DNA of 64,000 nt from Mactromeris polynyma (taxonomy: Eukaryota > Mollusca > Bivalvia > Venerida > Mactridae), in assembly GCA_032209605.1 (NCBI GenBank), contig JASFXZ010000013.1:7959401-8023400 (forward strand). Direction: 5' to 3'. The translations under genes and the position numbers were made by a program. Each line of letters opens with the position of its first letter. Position 1 is the stretch's first letter. The notes beneath the pieces are model-generated. The model made no database searches, was not told the origin of the DNA, and was given only the letters and a program-made list of their open reading frames with translations. Shown here piece after piece: positions 21,936 to 33,819 of the stretch.

Positions 21936-22766
21936 GGTCCTCTCCGCAGACAATGCTCTGTATCGTGCTACAAACAGTCACATCATTAGCAGGTTCCTTA
22001 GGTCCTCTCTGCAGACAATGCTCTGTATCGTGCTACAAACAGTCACATCATTAGCAGGTTCCTTAGGTCCTCTCCGCAGACAATGCTCTGTATCGTGCTA
22101 CAAACAGTCACATCATTAGCAGGTTCCTTAGGTCCTCTCTGCAGACAATGCTCTGTATCGTGCTACAAACAGTCACATCATTAGCAGGTTCCTTAGGTCC
22201 TCTCTGCAGACAATGCTCTGTATCGTGCTACAAACAGTCACATCATTAGCAGGTTCCTTAGGTCCTCTCTGCAGACAATGCTCTGTATCGTGCTACAAAC
22301 AGTCACATCATTAGCAGGTTCCTTAGGTCCTCTCTGCAGACAATGCTCTGTATCGTGCTACAAACAGTCACATCATTAGCAGGTTCCTTAGGTCCTCTCC
22401 GCAGACAATGCTCTGTATCGTGCTACAAACAGTCACATCATTAGCAGGTTCCTTAGGTCCTCTCCGCAGACAATGCTCTGTATCGTGCTACAAACAGTCA
22501 CATCATTAGCAGGTTCCTTAGGTCCTCTCTGCAGACAATGCTCTGTATCGTGCTACAAACAGTCACATCATTAGCAGGTTCCTTAGGTCCTCTCTGCAGA
22601 CAATGCTCTGTATCGTGCTACAAACAGTCACATCATTAGCAGGTTCCTTAGGTCCTCTCTGCAGACAATGCTCTGTATCGTGCTACAAACAGTCACATCA
22701 TTAGCAGGTTCCTTAGGTCCTCTCTGCAGACAATGCTCTGTATCGTGCTACAAACAGTCACATCAA
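21936..22766. repeat. 65-bp minisatellite, about 13 copies, very homogeneous
   Basis: Unit contains GCAGACAATGCTCTGTATCG and AACAGTCACATCATTAGCAG. The only common variation is CTCTCC versus CTCTCT. Confidence 0.98.
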
Positions 22767-22914
22767 TAGCATAAAAACTATAAAAACCTTTAATTCACTC
22801 TCCGAACCTTTAGATTGGGAGCAACGAATATGACATTTATATTGTACTATTCTCTTATGAAAACTTCAGCCTTATGATACTACTTGCATATAACATCTGC
22901 AGTATCTCAGAATG

Positions 22915-23603
22915 CTGTTGTGTTCACCAGACCATTGCTAGCAGTCAGTTGTTGTGTTCACCAGACCATTGCTAGCAGTCAGCTGTTGTGTTCACCAGAC
23001 CCTTGCTAGCAGTCAGTTGTTGTGTACACCAGACCATTGCTAGCAGTCAGCTGCTGTGTTCACCAGACCATTGCTAGCAGTCAGCTGTTGTGTTCACCAG
23101 ACCATTGCTAGCAGTCAGTTGTTGTGTTCACCAGACCATTGCTAGCAGTCAGCTGTTGTGTTCACCAGACCATTGCTAGCAGTCAGTTGTTGTGTTCACC
23201 AGACCATTGCTAGCAGTCAGCTGCTGTGTTCACCAGACCATTGCTAGCAGTCAGCTGTTGTGTTCACCAGACCATTGCTAGCAGTCAGTTGTTGTGTTCA
23301 CCAGACCATTGCTAGCAGTCAGTTGTTGTGTTCACCAGACCATTGCTAGCAGTCAGCTGTTGTGTTCACCAGACCATTGCTAGCAGTCAGTTGTTGTGTT
23401 CACCAGACCATTGCTAGCAGTCAGCTGCTGTGTTCACCAGACCATTGCTAGCAGTCAGCTGTTGTGTTCACCAGACCATTGCTAGCAGTCAGTTGTTGTG
23501 TTCACCAGACCATTGCTAGCAGTCAGCTGTTGTGTTCACCAGACCATTGCTAGCAGTCAGCTGTTGTGTTCACCAGACCATTGCTAGCAGTCAGTTGTTG
23601 TGT
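22915..23603. repeat. 34-bp minisatellite, 20 copies
   Basis: Unit contains GTGTTCACCAGACCATTGCT and AGCAGTCAG, with TTG/CTG/CTGC variation. Its end is followed by an inverted ACAATGGTCTGGTGAA, which could fold back on the array. Confidence 0.98.
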
Positions 23604-23712
23604 CACCTTGGACCTCAATACTTACAATGGTCTGGTGAAGATACAGCATTCTCATGACTTAATCATAATTCCTGGCAAAACAACCTTGGATAGGAATAAC
23701 AGATACACAGTG

Positions 23713-23929
23713 CAGGGTTTCCCCTAGGATTTTTCCGCTACGGGTCCTTGGACCCTCATGTTTGACAAATTGGGGGTCCCCCATAAATTTGTAGGGTCCC
23801 AGATATGCAGTTTATACTTGTCAAAGGTTCATTTAGGGGTCACAGGGATGCACAGTAAGTGGAAAATGCGAGTCCCTAGAAAGAAAAGGGACTCAGGGAC
23901 TCTAGATTTCTGCGTCAGGCAAATCCCTG
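23713..23929. mobile_element. 217-bp MITE with CAGGG ends and 7-bp target duplication
   Basis: Left end CAGGGTTTCCCCTAGGA, right end (reversed) CAGGGATTTGCCTGACGC. CACAGTG flanks both sides directly (23706-23712, 23930-23936). Non-coding; probably a hAT-type derivative, although hAT usually duplicates 8 bp. Confidence 0.7.
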
Positions 23930-24594
23930 CACAGTGTAGAATGGGTAATTCTTTCAAATAAGGTATGTTTCATTGTATATCCATCAAATTAGATGGTCAA
24001 AATTTGCATTTTTTTACAGAAATCGTCCTAAAAAACTTGTTTGCTAAATTGCAATTTTAAAAAACCTTATTTTCATTGAGGCCTGCTAGGAGACCTGTGT
24101 TGATGTGTCCAAATCTAACTTACATGCCAGATATTCAATGAAGCTTTGTGTTCTATGACTAAACAAAACTCTATTAAATATCTATTTTTAAGAAAAACTT
24201 TTTTAAGAAAACATTATCACAAACCAAGGCTATCTTCCTTTAAGAAACAATTTTGATCTAGTTCGTGTATTTATTTGTTAAATTTGTTAAAAACGAATTC
24301 ATGTATTTTGTCTCACTTTGAGATTATGATTTGATTATTTTTGAATTTTTGTTGTCTTGTTATGACTTAATGAATAAAGATATTATATAATGTGAAACTT
24401 TGCTTTCTGTTTTAATCCTTGCTTTGAAGAAATGCAGCTACATGTTTTGTTCCTGTTGGTAGGTAGATCATTTAGTTTCCAGTCAATAATCAAGCTATGT
24501 TTGGGCACACAGTCGCCATTCTTCATAAGATGATGATGTCTTTGGTCAGTAGCTATCTGCAGACAGTAGATGACTGCTATTGATTTAGGAATTT

Positions 24595-24850
24595 GTTTGT
24601 TAAAGGTCAAGGTCACAGTTACATTGTGACTGAAATCCAGTTCCAATTAAGGCCTACTGCCCTTGAACTTCTCTTACGGTCATAAGATGATCACTATATC
24701 TAAGTGGTCAGAGGTCAAGGTCCCAGTGACCTTAAGACATTGACCCTGTTTTACCATTGGTCATCAAACTTCCGAGTATGATTGCCTGTGGTTAGTATGT
24801 GACCCTAATTGGTTTGAGGGTCAAAAGTCAAGGTCACAGTGAAATTAAGA
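24595..24850. repeat. AGGTCA-rich dispersed repeat
   Basis: Three copies of GTCAAGGTC (about 24605, 24713, 24827), with CAGTGACCTTAAGACATTG and similar sequence between. This looks like the widespread bivalve GTCAAGGTCACAGTGACC-type repeat. No gene. Confidence 0.6.
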
Positions 24851-25084
24851 CTAATTTTTTTATCAACAATTGGTTCAGCTTTTGCCTAGTGTCATCAACT
24901 GTTGTCATTTGAATACCTGTTCAAGGATGTGACTTGGTCATAACTTTACTACCCACTAACCATCAAGGGGAACATACATGTTACAGAAACAACTCTTATT
25001 TAGTTTAAAGTCATTGAATGTAATTGATTGACAGCAGCATGAAGTATAATATAAAACTCAGTATACTATTTGATTCCCTGATAA

Positions 25085-25225
25085 CACTCGAGTTTAGAGA
25101 CCAGTCTCAGAATGCAGCATCACCATTGTCCATTTTAAAACTGAGTTCAGCAACTGTGTCACAGCTAATCAGATGCTCGAGTTTTTGGACTGGTCTCCTA
25201 ATTTAATTTATAACCTGAGACATAG
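25085..25225. repeat. CCAAT-containing dispersed repeat, copy 3
   Basis: GAGTTTAGAGACCAGTCTCAG at the left, GAGTTTTTGGACTGGTCTCC then ATTTATAACC at the right; near-inverted ends. Confidence 0.65.
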
Positions 25226-25679
25226 TGTCCACTGGTAGACAGTCGTGTAGGTAGATACTATGACTGCCTATCTCTACTTTGAGCCAGTCATAAGAATGTT
25301 AGAAGTTTGGGAAGTTGGTATGTGCATCAAGCTATGTTCTTGATTAAAAATTTAGAATAATACAGTGATGTCTGTTAGAAACTGCCTGGTTAATCGCCAT
25401 AGAATTTTATGAATTCTTATGTACAAGATATGGTTAACATACTGAGAATTTTATAACAGCTTTGAGCGATTTTAGGTATTTCAATATCAATTTCATACTG
25501 GGAGAAAATAGAATGCTTTTCCTGTTTGCAGTCGGTGTGGATGTTTTGTATTGTGATTCATGAAGATAAGAATTGTATTTTTCGGGACACACGGTGCACA
25601 TTCTGTTATTCATAGATACATGCAATGTACCGTCAGAAAATCGACTTAGTTCGCTTTTATGAATAATCATGAAACATCG

Positions 25680-25773
25680 TTGACCAATGAAATAGCGTGT
25701 GACAATTGGATACTCTTCAATTGAAGTCAGAAAAGCGTGTCAAGAACGGCGTCATTTCAATTTCATTGGTCAA
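25680..25773. mobile_element. Short fold-back element
   Basis: Perfect 14-bp inverted repeat TTGACCAATGAAAT (25680-25693) and its complement at 25760-25773. Interior AT-rich. No target duplication identified. Confidence 0.45.
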
Positions 25774-25920
25774 ACTGTGCACCGTCAATCAAATGTCACA
25801 GTAAACTGCATTCGTATGAACTTTGCTCGATACACTCGTTCTAAAGTTAAGCATATTGTATGATAATGAACGAACATGGGACTCTTGGCATGATGTAGTC
25901 TGTGAAAAATGGTTTAATAT

Positions 25921-26516
25921 TTGACGTCACCATCCTACTGCTCCGAAGCCACAAAGATGCCGATCATTGACGTCACCATCCTACTGCTCCGAAGCCACAA
26001 AGATGCCGATCATTGACGTCACCATCCTACTGCTCCGAAGCCACAAAGATGCCGATCATTGACGTCACCATCCTACTGCTCCGAAGCCACAAATATGCCG
26101 ATCATTGACGTCACCATCCTACTGCTCCGAAGCCACAAATATGCCGATCATTGACGTCACCATCCTACTGCTCCGAAGCCACAAATATGCCGATCATTGA
26201 CGTCACCATCCTACTGCTCCGAAGCCACAAATATGCCGATCATTGACGTCACCATCCTACTGCTCCGAAGCCACAAAGATGCCGATCATTGACGTCACCA
26301 TCCTACTGCTCCGAAGCCACAAAGATGCCGATCATTGACGTCACCATCCTACTGCTCCGAAGCCACAAAGATGCCGATCATTGACGTCACCATCCTACTG
26401 CTCCGAAGCCACAAATATGCCGATCATTGACGTCACCATCCTACTGCTCCGAAGCCACAAAGATGCCGATCATTGACGTCACCATCCTACTGCTCCGAAG
26501 CCACAAATATGCCGAT
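25921..26516. repeat. 46-bp minisatellite, 13 copies, each with a CRE palindrome
   Basis: Unit contains CATTGACGTCACCATCCTAC and TGCTCCGAAGCCACAAA[G/T]AT. Every unit carries TGACGTCA, the full cAMP-response element. Homogeneous apart from one G/T site. Confidence 0.98.
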
Positions 26517-26813
26517 CTTGCTCTCTAATACCGACTTGTGTTATGAAATATTTTTAATTCATTCCACATTAATGTACATTTTGTGGATATAAATTAGACA
26601 ATAAATTTATAATTAAGATAATAAGCGAGATTTTAATGGACTTACGTACTTGCTTCACACGAAACGAACTAGAAACTAAGAGAAAGAGAGGAATTATTTC
26701 TACAAATAAACAAGCTCTGTTCAGAGACATTGAATGTAACTGAAATGAATATAGATCTTATTTGTAATACAGTTTTTGGTATTGCGTTGTTTGTGATGAA
26801 CATAGAAACGTCT

Positions 26814-28115
26814 GATCACAGTCTGAACATGAAAGACGCGTGCAATGAATCTTAGCACACACAGAGACCGTATATATCACGTTATAGTGTGTTCCAGGCA
26901 CATATGATCACAGTCTGAAAGGCAAACAAAAATGAAATGAAAGGCGCTTGCACTGGCTTCTAGCACTCATGATCACAGTCTGAACATGAAAGACGCTTGC
27001 ACTGGCTTCTAGCACTCGTGATCACAGTCTGAACATGAAAGACGCTTGCACTGGCTTCTAGCACTCATGATCACAGTCTGAACATGAAAGGCGCTTGCAC
27101 TGGCTTCTAGCACTCATGATCACAGTCTTAATAGCAAATAGCAAAGACGCTTGCACTGGCTCTTAACACTCATAATCACAGTCTGAACATGAAAGACGCT
27201 TGTACTGGCTTCTAGCACTCATGATCACAGTCTGAACATGAAAGGCGCTTGCACTGGCTTCTAGCACTCATGATCACAGTCTGAACATGAAAGACGCTTG
27301 TACTGGCTTCTAGCACTCATGATCACAGTCTGAACATGAAAGGCGCTTGCACTGGCTTCTAGCACTCATGATCACAGTCTTAATAGCAAATAGCAAAGAC
27401 GCTTGCACTGGCTCTTAACACTCATAATCACAGTCTGAACATGAAAGACGCTTGTACTGGCTTCTAGCACTCATGATCACAGTCTGAACATGAAAGGCGC
27501 TTGCACTGGCTTCTAGCACTCATGATCACAGTCTGAACATGAAAGACGCTTGCACTGGCTTCTAGCACTCATGATCACAGTCTGAACATGAAAGGCGCTT
27601 GCACTGGCTTCTAGCACTATTGATCACAGTCTTAATAGCAAATAGCAAAGACGCTTGCACTGGCTCTTAACACTCATAATCACAGTCTGAACATGAAAGA
27701 CGCTTGTACTGGCTTCTAGCACTCATGATCACAGTCTGAACATGAAAGGCGCTTGCACTGGCTTCTAGCACTCATGATCACAGTCTGAACATGAAAGGCG
27801 CTTGCACTGGCTTCTAGCACTCATGATCACAGTCTGAACATGAAAGGCGCTTGCACTGGCTTCTAGCACTCATGATCACAGTCTTAATAGCAAGACGCTT
27901 GCACTGGCTTCTAGCACTCATGATCACAGTCTTAATAGCAAAGACGCTTGCACTGGCTCTTAACACTCATAATCACAGTCTGAACATGAAAGACGCTTGC
28001 ACTGGCTCTTAACACTCATGATCACAGTCTTAATAGCAAAGACGCTTGCACTGGCTTCTAGCACTCATGATCACAGTCTTAATAGCAAAGACGCTTGCAA
28101 TGGCTCCTGGCACTA
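26814..28115. repeat. 49-bp minisatellite with longer variant units, about 26 copies
   Basis: Unit contains GATCACAGTCTGAACATGAA and GCGCTTGCACTGGCTTCTAG. A second class has CTTAATAGCAAATAGCAAAG in place of CTGAACATGAAAG. The two classes alternate in blocks (higher-order pattern at 27.1-27.7 kb). Confidence 0.96.
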
Positions 28116-28119
28116 TGAT

Positions 28120-29070
28120 CAATGCGGTACGTCTATGAATATATAATTGGTCTGCCTGTTGTGAGCAGACTTGTTCGACATAATTCAAGAATGCAATTTA
28201 ACATTATTCATTCTTAGAGAGACGAATGCGTCTGAGATATTCTTGGATCGGAGTTGTATATTGACATTATCGTGTTTTAGCACGGAATACTTATGTCGTG
28301 CATGAAATTGAAATAAATGTATATGGCAAGACAAGTAGACGTAACATCCTCATTAATTCCATAATGAACGTTATAAATACACCATGCTCCGCCAAGAACA
28401 TTCTTACGCCATAATTTGAATTCTTTGTTGAACATACGTCACTCGATCTGACTGTTTGCCAGACAATACTGACTCACATTGTTCGGGTTTGATATTCATG
28501 TCATATGTTATTGTGTTAATGTAACGTATTATTACTTTTCATTAAAATGAATATATCGCCATATAAAGGCATTCAACATTATCTTTTAATCACAATTTAA
28601 TCAGAATATTCCATGATAATTCCAAATTCAGCAAATCCCTAAATTCTAATTAGCTAATCCGAGGCGTTCACACATGCATCATGAACGCCCACATTTCTTT
28701 GATCGCGGACTATGTTCTAATTATAAGGTAAAATCTGATGAACAAGTTGGGTACAATATTTTCTCAAGCAACACATATGCTGTGTATTTATTTCGGGGCT
28801 TTATTCAATGTGTGCGTTCTGTGTGAACGCCAAACATGGTCTTGTAATCCTATAATAAAATACACCTGGAACCGTGATAAAAGTTTTAAGTATTGTTCTG
28901 GAAAAGGGTACACATTTTTAAAAATTCGCACAACAGTGGAATTTTTGTGGCACACAATATTCAGTTTGTTTACATCTAAATGTGTGTGTTTATGCTCACG
29001 CACCAGTAATCCATCTAAGTCTATGTGATCCGTGGAAAGACGATTACTGCTTTATTAATGTCGCCTTATT
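28120..29070. other. AT-rich stretch, no supported gene
   Basis: Single-copy-looking AT-rich DNA. A 96-codon frame at 28738-29028 has no recognisable domain. Confidence 0.5.
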
Positions 29071-29078
29071 TGTTTACT

Positions 29079-29182
29079 GTATTGACAACGCGTCAAATGT
29101 CGTCTGTATTGACTTTTCACATGTCGTCTGTATTGACAACGCGTCAAATGTCGTCTGTATTGACTTTTCACATGTCGTCTGA
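29079..29182. repeat. 51-bp tandem, 2 copies
   Basis: TATTGACAACGCGTCAAATG then TCGTCTGTATTGACTTTTCA, twice in a row. Confidence 0.9.
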
Positions 29183-29189
29183 TAGTCGA

Positions 29190-30590
29190 CCATACAGGTA
29201 CGAGTAAAGTTAGCGCTTTGTTATGTTTATGCGATGATTAAAATATTAACTTAAAACAACATATAAAGACAACTCTATTTGTATTGTATATGGACATTTA
29301 TTTCAGCAATCTACTCCGATTCTATAGATGTTTATAATCTGTTTCTGAAGGCAATATTGTTGCAAACAAGTTTGTTATAACCACGTACGATGTTATTTTC
29401 GGAACTCTTCAGCAATTTCCGTAAAACTGAAATAACAGTGTGACAGAAATTGCCGATGATCTTCGAATTACAATGTTATATACTCGGAGTTCTATCCAGT
29501 CTAAAAATACATGTATATCACTACAGGCAACCATAAACATTCCACGCATTCGTTTTTAAAACACATAATACACAAACCACTCATTATATGGTGATGGTCA
29601 CGTGGACATTGCACTATTCCCAAACGATAATGTGTTATTTACAAACAATGTCTATAAATAGATTTTTGGAAGTGTCAATACAAAACTCAGAGTGTGCAAG
29701 GTTCATTTAAGATAATCGGTATCAATATAAACCAATAAATTATTGTCCTTATCAGTAGGGGTGGCTTATGCTCGGGTAATCGATGTCGTTTTACACGCTC
29801 TACCTTAACGTGACGTTCACTCGTCAATTAAAACACGCTTGCTGGGTGCTGTTTTGCCAGTCGCATCCTACTGCGCGGGAATCACGTTATCGTTTGTGAA
29901 TAGTATACTCTTTTTTAGGCGTTTTACATATATATGGTGTATTACATACGTGTATATATACAGTATATGACAAAATACGATGTGTATGATCACACTATAG
30001 TGCTATATATTATGTTAACTACGTACGTAATATGAATGTAATTGCAATATTATTCAATCTGTACATTGGTATACGATAATGGTACGATGGTTCAAACATG
30101 ATTTCATGAAAGACTCAATGTTATGATTATATCGTTGTTACTAAGTTTGTATATCTACATTGTATAAATAAAATCAGACTCGGCCTGACGCATGTATTAC
30201 AAACAGCTGTCGGTTTTCAGAGTTCAGTAAAACTTCACTTAAAGACGAACTCTTTGTATTACATAGTTCCCACATCTACAATATTTATCTCCCTTGTTCT
30301 GAATTGTCGGCCATTTTGAAGGGCAAATTTCCTTAAAGTTTATGGGGAATATAATGTAAACGATGATAAACTAATCCGATATATAAAAAATAATTTATTC
30401 ATTATGCTCATGTGGGCATTTGGCTCAGTAAGTTGAAGAAAAGGTGGTTGTCATATGCAAATTCTCTTGGTATTTTCTCAATTATCACATATTTGGAAAT
30501 TACTTCTATCAGGGCTTATCAGTTTTACCTATCAAAATGGCCGGCAGTTAAGAACAAGGGAGGTAAATATTGTACATTCGGGAACTATGT
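29190..30590. other. No supported gene
   Basis: AT-rich single-copy-looking sequence with TATA/ATAT runs (29930-30010). No exon, RNA gene or array recognised. Confidence 0.5.
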
Positions 30591-30594
30591 ATAA

Positions 30595-30735
30595 AAACCA
30601 CCTCAAAATTAAGAACACAATTTTCAAGTCCATTTCACTGCTTTGCTGTTTATTCAACCTCAATATTAAGGCAACCTCAATAAGAAGACCATTTCAAGGG
30701 CCCCAAGGTGGTCGTATTTTTTAGGTTTTATTGAC
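30595..30735. mobile_element. Pogo-like MITE, degenerate copy
   Basis: AACCACCTCAAAATTAAG, CTCAATATTAAGGCAACCTC and GGTGGTCGTATTTTTTAGG; same family as 17832-18013. Confidence 0.5.
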
Positions 30736-31019
30736 ACAGCAACCTCTCCAGAGCAACATCTTTTAGGAAAAGACTTCGATTGTTCTTTAGAGGTTAGATA
30801 GATATATAGATTTATCTAAACATAAAATTTACAATTTACATGGCAATATAACATTAAGACATACATTAGTAAAACCAAAATGCATGAATTAATAAAGCCA
30901 TATCAATCAACATCATATGTTAAGGATAACACAAAATCGTTTAAGGAAAAACTCTTACTGCTTAAAGGATGTTGCTTTTGAGATGTAAAATTGGTAGTTC
31001 GTGTTTATTACATGAACTT

Positions 31020-31115
31020 TGATGTTGTTGTTGAAGAGAGGTTGTTGTTCTGCAAAGGGCCACTCTGGAGAGGTTGTTGTTCTGCAAAGGGCCACTCTCG
31101 AGAGGTTGGACTGTA
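31020..31115. repeat. GAGAGGTTGTTG dispersed repeat with 36-bp duplication
   Basis: GAGAGGTTGTTGTTCTGCAA and GGGCCACTCT repeated twice. Related sequence near 21870-21940 and 51165-51285; ends GGTTGGACTGTAT. Confidence 0.6.
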
Positions 31116-31534
31116 TATATTTTGGACATCGTGTACTAAATTTCGTCAATGTCTTGCGAAATATTGTTGAATAAATTGTCATCAAATTTTACTTAAAAAG
31201 TAAAACATGTTAAATACATTGCACCTGAAAATGTTTGCTATAAACGTTTTGCATCTAATTTTGTAACCATGGCAACCTGGACATCAATTAAACATGATCG
31301 GTAACTTATTAATTGTAGTTTTAAAACCGTTGAGATCGACCTCTATACTCAATACTCAGTTGTGTGTTTAAATTTCTCAAGTAAATTTGTGTACGAGAAT
31401 GAAATTCATAATATTGTAAATAGTATGTATTCCGTCTTATTGGGCCGAGTATTTATTAAAACATTTATTAAAGGAATAAATTCGAACGAAGTAATTTAAA
31501 GTAAAATGGAGTTTTTAAGTGGATACTGGGTGTG

Positions 31535-31690
31535 AGGTTCGGAGAGGAGTCTCAATCCTAAAGACGCTGATTGGTTGATTTTGAGCGCAACCTTAAAATT
31601 TACCAATAGCAACGTTACATTTCTTAGACTGGTATTCAAATTTCAGTTGGTAACTTAGGCTCTGATCTCAAGTTTTATAACCACGGACCG
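31535..31690. repeat. CCAAT-containing dispersed repeat, copy 4
   Basis: GAGTCTCAATCCTAAAGACG, GATTGGTTGATTTTGAGCGC, TTTACCAATAGC, TCAAGTTTTATAACC. Confidence 0.6.
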
Positions 31691-31699
31691 AGACGCACC

Positions 31700-32280
31700 T
31701 ATCAATAGCTTACATCTGGGGGTCGGGCGTTATGATTCCTGACACGAGGGAATTTGACAGGCCCAGTTTGACCGCTGAAAACATACTGAACTTCACCATG
31801 ATGTTGAGAAATTGATTTGTTATACTTATGACTGAAACTGATCAAATCAGGTTCAGGATAAATTTTCCAATTTCGGTCATAACTTATCAACTTCCATCAT
31901 GACATGTGAATTTAATGTCTCAAAAGTTTTGCAGGATGTTCATATCTGTCATATATATATATATAGTATGTAAATAGATTTGGCTTTGGATTATGATTTT
32001 TACAAAGTTTGAAATATCCTATATTTGATCTCTTGATCCTGAAAACTGATTCGTTATGAACACAGGGCCGGTACTACATGAACTACAACTGCTCGTGTTT
32101 ACGTATAATAAATACAACAATGAATGTTGGTGTAGATGTTACAACACTGATCTGTAATGATGACTGATGATGACTATTTCAATCACGAAATGTCGAGAAT
32201 TTGATAGGCACATGATTTCTACTATGTAATAAACTACATGTACAAGTCTACAAATCTAATACATATACATATGGGATTGA
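31700..32280. other. No supported gene
   Basis: AT-rich DNA. CTTGATCCTGAAAAC (about 32033) also occurs near 18070, suggesting an old dispersed repeat. Nothing else recognised. Confidence 0.45.
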
Positions 32281-32287
32281 GGTTATA

Positions 32288-32425
32288 AATGTGATTTTCG
32301 AAACCAGTCTAAAATCTCTCGCCTTTGATTGGTTGGTTCTGGGCACAGTCGTTAAATTAACCAATGGCGAGGCTGCATTCTGTGACTGGTCTCCAAACTC
32401 AGTTTTATAAGTGATAGTCAACACA
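32288..32425. repeat. CCAAT-containing dispersed repeat, copy 5 (best preserved)
   Basis: CGAAACCAGTCTAAAATC at the left, GATTGGTTGGTTCTGGGCAC inside, AACCAATGGCGAGGCTGCAT, and TGACTGGTCTCCAAACTCAG at the right, ending TTTTATAA. Confidence 0.7.
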
Positions 32426-32429
32426 GCAC

Positions 32430-33340
32430 AGTCTATTCTAGAAATATCGAATAATGATAGAATGTGATATATTCAGCACTTTGATTTCATGATATCTCGA
32501 TGGTTCTTCCCTCACTAACCAAAACACGAGAACTGATACTACATGCAGTGAACCTTAGCTCAAGAGCCTACGCAAATCGTGATCTAAAAATTATGCGATT
32601 GTCTTTAATTTATTCCCCTAGCTGTTTGAGAAAATGTCACTGCACGAATCACTCAAAGCTCTTTCAGTTTTATGTTCTTAATCTATCATCATGCAACTCG
32701 TAATAGAAAGACAAAAATCACCGTGCTCCGTTTTCATAAGACAAGTTCATGTTTCCATGGCATTCATACAACAAAACCCATTCATGTTGGCAGAAAACAG
32801 GCCGGTCAAATATTTACAGAAACAATGCATAGTGTATCTGGAACTGTTTGTGTTGTGTCCATATAAGGCGTCAGAACAATCAAAACTAATTGTTCTTGAA
32901 TTCTGAACAATTATAAAACAAACAAAATATCATCACAATTGTTGGCGACATTTTTCATATATATCTTCAGCCATTGTTCATTCGTCAGTCAAGCAATGCA
33001 TTCACAACAGGCAAACATGCGTCTTTCAAGTTCACTAAATCAATACAGAGACACAATTTATCCCGAATTCCAAGCCGCAATTTTCAACATGAAACGAAGA
33101 ATTCGTTACAAAAATAAAAGGCAATTCCATGTGAAATATCGTACGAAATTTGCAACTTTGCAATCGATCAACCAGTATATGAAAATGATGCAACAAAGTA
33201 TGCTTCTGTAGTTTACATATTCTACTGTAAATCTAGTTCGGTTTTGGCCACGTGTTTTGCATATTGTCTATTCGATATGAATACATTTAAACCTAAAAGT
33301 GATTATCTGTCTGCTCTATCGAATCATACGATCAGTTAAT
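32430..33340. other. Region 3' of the dispanin gene, no other gene
   Basis: Short frames (32500-33211) lack recognisable domains. TTTATT at 32609-32614 would read AATAAA for the - strand gene, about 730 bp after its stop. Confidence 0.4.
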
Positions 33341-33341
33341 A

Positions 33342-33776
33342 TCATAATGGTTGTTTTTGTTGAATTTCCTCCACATTTCTTTCATTTTCACTGTCTATAA
33401 CAATCCACAATACGATGGATGTCACAATAAGGACGGTAGTTACAATGCTTAGCAAGCTTACAAGAACGGAAAACTTGGCTCGCTGGTCACCATGTTTAGA
33501 ATCTCCATCCCGATGCATTCTGGCCGCCGACAATGATAGATACATAGCAAACGCTCCCAGTGGGAGATTAAAACAGAGGCATACAAGGCAAGCTAGCGTA
33601 AGATTTGTATCAGGAACGTATGCGTTATGTTGCGCTTTATTTCCATTCATACATTTACTTTTATCGTCTGTTTCTCCCTTTGTCTTCTTAATCTGTTTGT
33701 CTGTTTTTGGCTTCGGATATTTAATAGTGTTTGGTCTGCACTCCGGAGACGCTGTCACCTTTCCCGTGTCACTCAT
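33342..33776 (-). CDS. CD225/dispanin family two-pass membrane protein (IFITM/SynDIG-like)
   Basis: Intact 144-residue frame on the - strand. Seen: a Lys/Pro-rich hydrophilic N-terminus (residues 1-57); a hydrophobic segment about 59-82 with clustered Cys63, Cys66, Cys68 and the motif CFNLPLGAFAMYLSL; a short charged loop with RDGD (89-92) and QRAKFS; a second hydrophobic segment about 102-127; a short charged tail. This is the CD225/dispanin layout (helix, PLG turn, S/A-rich amphipathic loop with GD, helix). Known members (IFITM, SynDIG, PRRT, TMEM91 groups) insert in plasma or endosomal membranes; cysteines near the first helix are often palmitoylated. Start ATG at 33776 has a fair context (ACA before ATG). 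The frame runs on to a GTG at 33809 and then a TAG, so a spliced 5' UTR is possible: an acceptor-like TTATATTACAG lies upstream on this strand near 33950. Exact subfamily and role unknown. Confidence 0.8.
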   Translation of the reverse strand: MSDTGKVTASPECRPNTIKYPKPKTDKQIKKTKGETDDKSKCMNGNKAQHNAYVPDTNLTLACLVCLCFNLPLGAFAMYLSLSAARMHRDGDSKHGDQRAKFSVLVSLLSIVTTVLIVTSIVLWIVIDSENERNVEEIQQKQPL

Positions 33777-33819
33777 TGTATTGATTGAATTTCCCAGTAT
33801 TCCCGTCACATACGCATGC

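Noticed and set aside
21936..22766. CRISPR-like regular array
   Set aside because: The whole 65-bp period is repeated with no variable spacers, and the DNA is clearly eukaryotic.
33777..33809. Longer dispanin start at 33809
   Set aside because: That start codon is GTG; the ATG at 33776 has a better context and is the normal eukaryotic choice.
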